From: Paulinella micropora
Taxonomy: Eukaryota > Cercozoa > Imbricatea > Euglyphida > Paulinellidae
Assembly (NCBI GenBank): GCA_019918135.1
Contig: WBZZ01002737.1
Span: 137,501 to 201,500, forward strand
Direction: 5' to 3'
Length of the DNA: 64,000 bases
Program-made: the position numbers and the translations under genes
In this document: piece after piece, positions 21,314-30,870 of the stretch
Layout: each line of letters starts with the position of its first letter
Numbering within the stretch: position 1 is the stretch's first letter
Notes under the pieces: model-generated
Databases searched by the model: none
What the model was told of the DNA's origin: nothing
The model's input: the letters and a program-made list of their open reading frames with translations, nothing else

Positions 21314-21649
21314 CCCCCCCCCCTTTTCGTTTTGAATTTTGCCATAGTTTGCCATTTTTTACAAAGTTAGTCGTATTAAGAGATTTTACCCTTCTCTCCC
21401 CGTTTTTACACATATCCCCACAAAAACACAAAAAACGAGCAACCGAGAAAAAAAAGAAAATTCAATCCCACGAAATTCGCGACTTCGTGTAAAAAAAATT
21501 AAAAAAAAACGGTAAATTCGCCCGCACTTTACGACATACCGCATGGCGATGACCATTTCGGCCCTTTGGTCCCCGAAATAAAAAAAGGAAATACTACAAA
21601 TCTAATATGACCTTTTTCTTTTTGTGTCGTTTGGTTTCAATTATGTTTT
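21314..21649 (+). repeat. Terminal repeat of the viral element, copy 2 (right end, inverted segment)
   Basis: About 336 bases, nearly identical to 8079-8411. Its inner end contains the last codons and stop of the integrase gene (minus strand). It differs from copy 1 mainly in homopolymer lengths and a few substitutions. Confidence 0.8.
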
Positions 21650-22533
21650 CTGGTTGTATGTCTTCTTTTTTTAACTGTTGCTTTATTTTCTTCTCCTTCG
21701 TTATCTCTTGAACTTGTTCGTTAATTTGCTTTTCATCATCAACTGGCTTTTCAAACTTGGTCTTTAACAACTCGCGGGGGCTAACTAGTTCTTTATTAGA
21801 TAGCACAATCTTAAATCCATTTCTACCCAAAACCATATATATATCTGCTTTGACCAAGTCCGTCCGCCTTTTGAAAATACATTTCGTTTAACTTCTCGTC
21901 TTACCTTATCGCCAGGTTCAAATTCGTTAATACTTTCATCTCTTTCAATTTTTTGTTTATTGGTAGCTTTCCATTCATGATGTCAATTGGTCTAGCTTTG
22001 ATTGTTGGATGAAAACGAGTATTGTAAGCTTTAACCATATCATCAATGTATGAGACCCAGTCAAAGTTCCCATTAGTTTCAAATAGTATATCAAGCCACC
22101 TTCTAATAGTTCTGATAACTCTATCAACTATCGCAAGTGCTTTGTGGTCTCCTACTTCAACTGTTCTGTGTTCAATCTTATGTTCATCAAAATATTTATT
22201 AACTGCTCCTTTGTATTCTCCTCCGCTATCTGTTGTAATGATTTCTGGAATATATGGAATAGATTTCAAACCAAAGTATATACTTCAGTCGCAGTTTTAT
22301 TTTTTAGCGGTCTAACTTCTAAAAATCTACTATTAGTGTCAATCCAAACCAACATAAAGGCATATTTTTTATTACCCAGTTTATCTTTTAACTTAGACAT
22401 ATCCGCTAAATCTACGAACACTTGTTTCAACGGTTTATCAGCCCATATCGTATTCCATTTCTTGCTTTGTTTTTTTCTGAAAATGTAGTTCTAATGCCTG
22501 TTGCTCTTTCAGTTCTTGTAATTCGTCGTCCAT
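21594..22533 (-). pseudogene. Retroviral-type (Polinton/PLV) integrase, frameshifted
   Basis: Starting at an ATG at 22533, an N-terminal helical piece is followed, after a frame change, by core segments: first Asp in FVDLADMSKL, the strand AFMLVWIDTNSRFL, second Asp in EIITTDSGGEY (after a second frame change near 22272), then ALAIVDRVIRTIRRWLD, the conserved helix of Polinton/PLV integrases at the third catalytic position. A C-terminal SH3/chromo-like part (GDKVRR, then YMVLGRNGFKIVLSN) and a Lys-rich tail end at 21594 inside the terminal repeat. It would insert the viral genome into host DNA. At least two or three indels disable it as written. Confidence 0.85.
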
Positions 22534-22633
22534 TGACCCGGAAAGTTCTAATACTTAATGACACCTAACGCTGTATCCTTATATATATTAATCTTTTTTT
22601 TTGTTCTAGTTCAAAACAATAATTAGAACAAAA

Positions 22634-22806
22634 CTAGTAAGTATAAAATCTGTTAAATGTATCATCAATTGCTGTAATCTGTCTGTTAGCTAGGCACAAG
22701 CTCAATCCACACACATAGTAACTATTGAAGTCATACTCAAAACGATTATATAGATAGTCCATAATGTGAAAACGGACATCTAACGGAAGGTTCTTTATCT
22801 TACTCA
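22634..22806 (-). CDS. Small F-box-like viral protein (57 aa)
   Basis: ATG at 22804-22806, stop TAG at 22634-22636. The N terminus KNLPLDVRFHIMDYLYNRFE has the pattern of an F-box start (LPxDV..xI..YL). F-box proteins recruit substrates to SCF ubiquitin ligases and occur in large DNA viruses. It lies seven bases before the next minus-strand gene's stop. It is short, so only moderately supported. Confidence 0.45.
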
Positions 22807-22812
22807 TATATA

Positions 22813-23328
22813 TTAGAACTTGAGAAAAATTTTAGATATATCATTGTTTTCTTTTTTTGGTTTCTCAGGTTGTTGATTATAAACACTAAGTGATATGTTT
22901 GACTTCTTACCTTTACCCTTCTTAGGCTTAGGCTCTTCCTCTTCTTCCTCCTCGCTTTCACTTTCACTCTCGCTTTCTTCTTCCACTTTCTTTTTTACCG
23001 CTTTCTTCGCTTTCTTCTGTTTAGTCTTAAGTTTCATACCCGCAACACGTCGTGCAACGATATCGACGAAGTCATGTTCAACCTCTTCATCCGAGCTGCT
23101 CTCCTCACTTTTCTCGACATCCCTTCCATCTATCATATTTCTCGCCAACTGCTTCTTAGACACGTGGTCCATCCGCTGTTCCTCAGTCATTTCTTTCACA
23201 TTCTTAGCCTCTTCCTCCGCAAGTAGTTCCTTAGCCCTTTCAATCTTTCTCTGCCTCGCATATTGCTTCTTCATTACAGTCGCTTTTTCAAGGTTCTTTA
23301 TGGCAATCTCTCTATTACCTCTCGGCAT
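22813..23328 (-). CDS. Highly charged viral protein of unknown function
   Basis: About 171 residues if started at MPRGNREIAIKNL (23328); a longer start at 23394 is possible but would overlap the divergent fibre start. The basic N-terminal helix (residues 1-60) is followed by an acidic stretch, then Lys- and Glu/Ser-rich low complexity (SESESESEEEEEEE). Such proteins may bind nucleic acid or act as virion core proteins; nothing more specific can be said. The frame is intact. Confidence 0.55.
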   Translation of the reverse strand: MPRGNREIAIKNLEKATVMKKQYARQRKIERAKELLAEEEAKNVKEMTEEQRMDHVSKKQLARNMIDGRDVEKSEESSSDEEVEHDFVDIVARRVAGMKLKTKQKKAKKAVKKKVEEESESESESEEEEEEEPKPKKGKGKKSNISLSVYNQQPEKPKKENNDISKIFLKF

Positions 23329-23393
23329 TCTTGGTTGTATATTTAACCAAAAATAATTTTTAATCGGATTAATTATTATCCAAATTATATACA

Positions 23394-26300
23394 ATGGGTC
23401 AATATAAATCTCTCTTAGGCTTGAATGAAATCGCTACAGACAGTCTTTCAATCGCAAACTTAGACTTAACGAACACTAATATTACGGGCTTAAATACTGA
23501 TAGAGTGCCAGAAGATGCTGACCCCGTAAATCTTTATTTTACTGACAGCCGATTTGACACACGACTGGCTAGCAAAAGCACGGCTGACTTAAAAGAAGGA
23601 AATAATTTATACTACACCGAGCAACGGGTTTCAAATAACGCTGATGTCTATGCCTCAACTCAACACCGCTCTAATACGAGTAATCCACATCAAACCAGTT
23701 TATACAATTTGGTAGATACAAACATATCAGCACAAGCGGTCGGCCAAAACTTAACTTACAACGATGTTGACGGCAAATGGAGGAATACCTACCTCGGGTC
23801 AATTGACACACTCTCCGACGTAGTCATAACCGCACCAGTAGCCACTAATAGTTATCTAACATATAATTCAATAAACTGGGTAAACAAAACCTTTCCCATA
23901 AATGTTGATGAAACAGGCAACATTAGTATGGGAAGGAAGAATATAACAGGAGTTAATTTACTAAATACTAAAGATGTTGATAAATGGATATTTGAGCATA
24001 ATGATAATAATGATAAAGTGTCAGCAGCTGGAAGTATAGATAGCCACAGCGATGTGTTAATTACGGGCACACCCTCCGATAACCAACTACTAATTTATAG
24101 CACGGGACAATGGAGAAATGTTGCTTCACCTTTTCTTAGATTAGATGGAACGGCAAACATGACTGGGGCGCTAAATATGAACAGTCAAAATATAACAAAT
24201 GTTGGATCGCTAAATGGCAGGGTTGTCTCAACTTTGTTTACAGAGCACGATGCGAACAAAGCGAAAGTGTCAGCAGATGGTTCAATTGATACACACAGCG
24301 ATGTTATCATATCAACAGCAACAGACAATCAATTACTTATTTATAGCACTGGGCAATGGAGAAATGTTGCTTCACCTTTTCTTAGATTAGACGGCACCAC
24401 GAGTATGACGGCAGGAATAAATATGGGAGGATTTGCGATTACAAATGTGAGTAATGTTGATGGTATTGATGTTTCTGTTCTTGATACCGCAGTAGTTAAA
24501 CTAACAGGAGACCAAACCATAGCAGGAAATAAAAAATTCACATCAACAATAGAAGTAAGTGGGTCTTCAAATCCTGCTTCTTTTAATGGTATCGGTATAG
24601 CCTTTGACACAAACATAGGAGTGATCGCAGCACAGAAAACAGCAACAGCGACTTGGTATCCGATACAAATAACTGGCTCGTATGTAGAGTTATATTCAGG
24701 CGATACTTTAATGATGACCGCATCTGGCACAGCACTCAATTTAAACAGCAAAAAATTAACAAACTTAGCCACACCAACAACAGCAACAGACGGGGCAAAC
24801 AAAAGTTATGTAGATGACAATTTCGTGAAATTAACAACAGACCAAACCATAGCAGGAGTTAAGACATTTAGCAGTGAAATTAAAGCGAACTCGGGAGTAT
24901 CAACAACAACGTTTTCCGCGAGTGGAAGAGTATCAAACTTGACCGCAGGAGCCAGTTGTTCATTGAGCATACAAGGTGGAAATGATGGCACTAGCAATTA
25001 CGGGCTATGGTTGTGGAATTATCTTGATTATAATTATTCTTTGTATATGGCATCTTCTGGCGCTAGTAAAGCTTTTGGAAATGGAACCGCTTGCGCTGGC
25101 AACGACTTTACCGGTCGTGCTATTAGAATGAGAATTTATCCAGATGCTACTCAGGGATTTATATGGGAAACATCAAGCGAGGTCTTATTAATGTCGCTGA
25201 ATGGACTTAATGGAACTTTATGGACAAAAGGCAATATTAGCATAAATGGAGCATTGGTAGCAACACAATCTTGTGTAGATACAAAAGATGGGCAAAATGT
25301 GAAACTAACAGGAGACCAAACGATAACAGGAATCAAAACATTTAATGGAACGAGAAATGAGTTAAGAGGTCTAACTATATTGAATCAAGCCGATTTTAAT
25401 AATCAGGATATCATTAATGGTGGAAATATTACATATAATGGGGCACGTATATTAAACCAAAATGGAGGAGATATATTCTTTTCACAGACAACAGGAGATT
25501 GGCAGTCTTTCTTATATACTCTAAATACTGCTTCAAGTGGAACCGCAGACCAAAGAGGTTATGTATTTACGAATATCGCATATGATGTAGCAAAAGGAGC
25601 AGGACTTTATATTTTAACTTACAGATGCTAAATTTCTTTCGTCTGACATTGTCCGTTTTAATAATGCTGGTGGTATGAAGTTTTATGGTGCCTTAGATAT
25701 GAATTCAAACAACATAACAAATGGCGGAACAATAACAGGAACAACAATTACTTCAACTGCGGGCATATCAACAACAACAATAACAGCAAGCGACAAAATA
25801 ACAACAGCATCAGGCAAACCAATAATAATAGGAAACACAACGAAAGGAACCGGAGCAACTGGAGGATTAGAATTATATGGAACTTCAGGCAATATCGGAG
25901 GAGCACACTTACAGGCGATAATAACACAGGATGCTTATCCAACATTCCAATTATTAAACTGGACACATGACAATATTACTTTATGCTTTGATTCTTATTA
26001 TGATGGTGCGAACTGGAAATCAAGTGCTTCTGGTTCAAACTTTACAATAGCTAAAGGTGGCAACAAACTTGTTTTTAATTATAAATCGGGAATAACCGCG
26101 GGGAGCAATATAACATGGTCAGAAGCAATGAACATAAGCACAGCAGGATTATTAACAGCAAATGCGGGTATATCAACAACCACATTAACATCGAGCGACA
26201 AAATAACAACAGCACTAGGCAAACCAATAATTATAGGCAACTCAACAAAATCATCAAATGGAGCAACGGCAGGTTTAGAATTATACGGAACGGCGAGTAA

Positions 26301-27150
26301 TGTCGCAGGAGCACACTTACAGGCAATAACGACAGCGGATGCTTATCCAACATTCCAATTATTGAACTGGTCGCATGATAATGTCAATTTAAGTTTTGAT
26401 GCTTATTTTGATGGCACGAACTGGAAATCAAGCCACAGCGGTTCAAACTTTCTAATTCAAAAAGGTGGAAAACTCGCTTTTTATTATAATTCAGGAACAA
26501 CGGTGGGAAACAATATATCTTACACTGAGGCGATGAACATTAATACGTCGGGAGAGGTAGTCATCCTAACAGCATCCAGCGGTTCTTTAACATTAAGAAA
26601 AAGACCCGCCGCTACTTACGACCCACAAATATTTTTGAAATCGGGCGGATATACGAATTATGGAGTAGTTTGTGCGTCAAATAATTTGGTTCATGCTTGG
26701 ACTACTTCAAACTCTTCAAGCGAGCCTTCTGGAAGTTATAATTATATTCCGCTTAATGGTGCTTGGACAAACTCATCGGATAGGAGATTAAAATCAGATA
26801 TTAAGACACTAGACTGCGGGAATTGTTGCGAGAAACTAATGAAAATAAATTGTTGCTCATATTATTGGAAAACGGACGAGAAGAAAGAAAAAAAGAACCA
26901 CGGATTTATTGCGGACGAGGTTTAAAAAATATTTCCAGAATTTGTATCTCAAAGCGGAATAAAAGCGGATGATGGGGATGGAAACTTTGAAGGTATAACA
27001 TATACGGACTTCATACCAATATTAGTCAGCGCTTTTCAACACATGGCGGAAAAGGTGATTTATTCAGAAAAGCAAAATAATAATCTAACTAATGATATAG
27101 CCGATTAAAAAAACCAATTAGCAGAAATCCGTAATAACAATGCCCCCTAG
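23394..27150 (+). pseudogene. Long viral fibre with C-terminal S74 intramolecular chaperone, broken
   Basis: A roughly 1240-codon gene. 23394-25631 is repetitive: near-repeats such as DNQLLIYSTGQWRNVASPFL (twice) and VKLTGDQTIAG variants (four or more), typical of trimeric tail-fibre shafts. A frame change near 25610 leads to 25675-26925, with two further near-identical 170-residue repeats. The C terminus has SDRRLKSDIKTLD and HGFIADEV of the peptidase S74/endosialidase chaperone, which trimerises fibres and cleaves itself off. In-frame TAAs near 26923-26928 and 27106 interrupt the last part; the frame ends at TAG 27148-27150. It is probably the virion attachment fibre. Confidence 0.75.
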
Positions 27151-27484
27151 ATTACATCCACCGCCACCTATTATGGATATGGATGGCGAACTAACGCCAG
27201 AGTTGAAGAACCGCGTTTTGGATATTTCGTTGAAAAATGAAGAAAAAAAAGTAGAGCACGAATTAGAAGATAACTGGAATTGTTGTTGTATAAAAAATAG
27301 ACCGACCGACAGCAGGCTTATTAAGTATCTGTTTCAAATGGCTATCATTATCGCTATTATAACCCTTTGTATCGTGAGGCTGTCTGAAAAGAACTTACCG
27401 TGTGAGACAGCCAACACTTATGTAGGTATTTTAACACTATTGATTGGAATATGCCTTCCATCACCTTCTAGTTCAAAGAAGTGA
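27140..27484 (+). CDS. Small viral membrane protein
   Basis: 114 residues, overlapping the end of the fibre gene by 11 bases. A Pro-rich N terminus and acidic middle are followed by a Cys cluster (NWNCCCIKNR), a membrane helix (LFQMAIIIAIITLCIVRL) and a second hydrophobic stretch ending in GICLPSPSSSKK. Membrane proteins with a final 'IG..LP.P' pattern occur in PLVs and large DNA viruses. The frame is intact. It is the last viral gene before the junction with host (GAA)n sequence. Confidence 0.6.
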   Translation: MPPRLHPPPPIMDMDGELTPELKNRVLDISLKNEEKKVEHELEDNWNCCCIKNRPTDSRLIKYLFQMAIIIAIITLCIVRLSEKNLPCETANTYVGILTLLIGICLPSPSSSKK

Positions 27485-27530
27485 ACATTAAAACGAATAG
27501 ATTTTATATCAAGAGCCATCACCCTCACAG

Positions 27531-28389
27531 ATTCCTCCTCCTCCTCCTCCTTCTTCTTCTTCTTCTTCTCCTCCTCCTCCCCCTTCTCCCTCTTCTTCTT
27601 CTTCTTCTTCTTCTTCTTCTTCTCCTCCTCCTCCTTCGTCTTCTTCTTCTGCTCCTCCTCCTTCTTCTTCTTCTTCTCCTCCTCCTCCTCCTTCTTCTTC
27701 TCCTCCTCCTCCTCCTCCTCCTTCTTCTTCTTCTCCTCCTCCTTCTTCTCCTTTTCATCCTTCTTCTTCTTCTTCTTCTTCTTCTCCTTCTTCTTCTTCT
27801 TCTTCTCCTCCTCCTTCTTCTTCTTCTCCTTCTCCTTCTCCTTCCCTTTGTCCTTCTTTTTTTGCTTCTCCTTCTTCTCCTTCTCCTTCTCCTTCTCCTG
27901 TCTCTTCTGCCTTTTTGCGGGAGGAGCTTCTCCCAATCCGTCGTCCCAGGGCACAGGCTTATTCTTGAGCAGGATCCCTACGATGCATGCATTATAAATA
28001 CATACATACATACATAATACCTTGTGCATTCCAGGTGTAGCTGAAGCCGCGGACCAACTCCTCCAAATCGCCTTTGCCCTGCATGTTGCACATTAAATAA
28101 ATAAGTGAGTAAGTAAGTGAGCAAGCATACACCAGATCATGCTTGCAAAAGACGGCGTGGGGAATCTCCACACAATCAAAGGGCAGCACGTCTGCAGACC
28201 CGTTGATTTTAAGGAACAATTCCCCACGCGAATTTTTGAGAATGGCTTGCAGAGTCTTGGCAATGTGCTTCGTAGACATGCCAGAGTCAGAAAGTGATCC
28301 TACACGTTGACAAACGAGCAAAATGAGTTGAATTCCAAAGACATAACTACCAGTCAGCGCCTTCAACCTTAAAATTCTTCTCGGGCCGG
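27531..28389 (-). pseudogene. Lys/Glu-rich host gene, left copy, cut in its (GAA)n tract
   Basis: Same exons as the intact copy at 55276-56557, here on the minus strand: a short exon near 28389-28350, then exons with GSLSDSGMSTKHIAKTLQ, GKGDLEELVRGFSYTW and ILLKNKPVPWDDGLGEAPPA, followed by a (GAA/GAG)n tract from about 27890 to 27531. The coding end present in the intact copy (DDQLSVFPPLDSG) is absent; viral sequence takes over at about 27530. So this copy is truncated. Confidence 0.7.
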
Positions 28390-28430
28390 TCTGAAATTTG
28401 AACGTGTGGAAAAAGGGTCGTGTTATTATC

Positions 28431-29273
28431 AAACTTTTGTGCAGAGATTTTATTAAGAGCATGACATTTCGAGAAGATGTAACAGCATTCCCGCTCTTTC
28501 CCCAGCTCAGAATGAGCGGGAATGCTATTCTTTTTTTCTGCACACAACAATCTGTGGGAAAAACTCTGCACAAAAGTTTGTGAAAACCGACCGGCATGAT
28601 TTTGCATTTCCTTCCTACGTACTCTCAACTCATGTCATCTCCTGCATGTTTCTGCTATAACGTGTTTGTTGAAACTATAAATGTCATTTCCTAACATAGC
28701 ACGACCCAGCTTAATCTATTTTTCACAAACCAGCAATTCGATGAAACTCGTTTTCGGACTGCTGTTTTGCAGACTTTTGTGCAGAGATTTTATTAAGAGC
28801 ATGACATTACGAGAAGATGTAACAGCATTCCCGCTCTTTTCCCAGCTCAGAATGAGCGGGAATGCTATTCTTTTCTTCTGTACACAACAATCTATGGAAA
28901 AAACTCTGCACAAAAGTTTGTGAAAACCGACCGGCATGATTTTGCATTTCCTTCCTAGTACGTACTCTCAACTCATGTCATCCCTTGCATGTTTCTGCTG
29001 CAACGTGTTTGTTGAAGCTATAAATGTCATTTCCTAACATTGCACGACCCAGCTTAATCTATTTTTCACAAACCAGCAATTCGATGAAACTCGTTTTCGG
29101 ACTGCTGTTTTGCAAACTTTTGTGCAGAGATTTTATTGAGAGCATGACATTTCGAGAAGATGTAACAGCATTCCCGCTCTTTTCCCAGCTCAGAATGAGC
29201 GGGAATGCTATTCTTTTCTTCTGTACACAACAATCTGTGGAAAAAACTCTGCACAAAAGTTTGTGAAACTGAC
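28431..29273. repeat. Three tandem units of about 340 bases, each with a 150-base MITE
   Basis: Units start at about 28433, 28773 and 29116. Each contains a block bounded by inverted ends ACTTTTGTGCAGAG and CTCTGCACAAAAGT, with an inner inverted pair GCATTCCCGCTC / GAGCGGGAATGC. This is the structure of a MITE. The linker between blocks is also repeated. The right-arm counterpart is at 54370-55235. Confidence 0.7.
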
Positions 29274-29279
29274 CGGCAT

Positions 29280-29302
29280 GATTTTGCATTTCCTCTTCAA
29301 TA

Positions 29303-29336
<34 letters not shown>

Positions 29337-29854
29337 GGCCCTGTCGCCAGTTCGATTCCCGTCGGTGCCACCAGTATTTTCATTGAACATACCGATCCAT
29401 CTGGACCAGTATTTTCATTGAACATACCGGCCCGTCTGGAAGTGTTGGAACTGCCCTTGCGGGGGTGTCATTAGAGCTTATCGTCAATTCTTCGTACTCC
29501 CCTTACGGGTGAGACGATGGAGGCGCATGTGCAGAAATGCATCAGCCATTGACAGAGAAGCACTATTATTATTATTATTATTATTATGGACACCGCGATA
29601 GCCCAGTGGTCAAGTTCTACCATCTGGGCCCTGTTGCCAGTTCGATTCCCGTCGGTGCCACCAGTATTTTCATTGAACATACTGTCTATTTCTGGACCAG
29701 TATTTTCATTGAACATACCGGCCCGTCTGGAAGTGTTGGAACTGCCCTTGCGGGGGTGTCATTAGAGCTTATCGTCAATTCTTCGTACTCCCCTCACGGG
29801 TGAGACGATGGAGGCGCATGTGCAGAAATGCATCAGCCATTGACAGAGAAGCAC

Positions 29855-29894
<40 letters not shown>

Positions 29895-30373
29895 GTGGAC
29901 ACCGTGATAGCCCAGTGGTCAAGTTCTACCATCTGGGCCCTGTCGCCAGTTCGATTCCCGTCGGTGCCACCAGTATTTCCATTGAACATACCGGTCTATT
30001 TCTGGACCAGTATTTTCATTGAACATACCGGCCCGTCTGGAAGTGTTGGAACTGCCCTTGCGGGGGTGTCATTAGAGCTTATCGTCAATTCTTCGTACTC
30101 CCCTCACGGGTGAGACGATGGAGGCGCATGTGCAGAAATGCATCAGCCATTGACAGAGAAGCACTATTATTATTATTATTATTATTATTATTAGGGAGTA
30201 CATAGGCCATCGGTCCCTTTCCATGGGCTGATTGGTATAAAGCTCCTAGAGTAATGTTCTATGCCGTCACTTCCTTTATTCCACCGATTGGTGTGGAGAC
30301 TTTCCTTATGGAATGGAGGACTGGATGCACATGGCCTTTTGGCTCAGCAATTGGCAGACGATACATACATACA

Positions 30374-30404
<31 letters not shown>

Positions 30405-30715
30405 GTTATTATTATTATTATTATTATGGACACCGTGATAGCCCAGTGGTCAAGTTCTACCATCTGGGCCCTGTCGCCAGTTCGATTCCCGTCGGTGCCA
30501 CCAGTATTTTCATTGAACATACCGGTCTATTTCTGGACCAGTATTTTCATTGAACATACCGGCCCGTCTGGAAGTGTTGGAACTGCCCTTGCGGGGGTGT
30601 CATTAGAGCTTATCGTCAATTCTTCGTACTCCCCTCACGGGTGAGACGATGGAGGCGCATGTGCAGAAATGCATCAGCCATTGACAGAGAAGCACTATTA
30701 TTATTATTATTATAA
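29280..30715. repeat. SINE array with (ATT)n tails, left arm
   Basis: Four plus-strand SINE-1 units (about 29336-29563 headless, 29587-29853, 29894-30165, 30427-30695) and one SINE-2 unit (30194-30375), separated by (ATT)n. SINE-1 heads are tRNA-like: ATAGCCCAGTGGTCAAG (A box) and CAGTTCGATTCCCGTCGG (B box), ending GTGCCACCA. Confidence 0.75.
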
Positions 30716-30870
30716 TATAGCATAGTTTAAAGAGGGGAGTATAGATACTAGCTTTAGTATAACTAGCTAGTGTGTGTGGCCTTCTATCAGTGAGCCTTTC
30801 TCTGTCCTTTTTTTTTTGGAGTGATTCCCTCTAACGGGAAGCGCTGCCATTTTTTTCATGTGTATTTCAA
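30715..30870 (+). repeat. 5' module shared by two gene-bearing elements, copy 1
   Basis: A block with GAGTATAGATACTAGCTTTA and later TCTAACGGGAAGCGCTGCCA. It recurs at 52085-52240 (inverted arm), 58225-58365 and 59698-59840, each time just upstream of a spliced gene or its remnant, apart from the SINEs that follow the last copy. Confidence 0.7.

Noticed and set aside
27525..27890. Long Leu, Arg or Ser frames across the (CTT/GAA)n tracts (also 43936-44260 and 55900-56450)
   Set aside because: Frames of a trinucleotide repeat; only the Lys/Glu frame joins recognisable exons.
29900..29975. True tRNA gene
   Set aside because: The tRNA-like stretch is the head of a repeated SINE with a mismatch in the acceptor stem and no separate locus.
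29280..30715. Open frames with Tyr, Ile or Asn runs in (ATT)n/SINE arrays, here and at 52240-54360 and 59850-60785
   Set aside because: They translate microsatellites and SINE copies; the same protein-like strings recur with each SINE.
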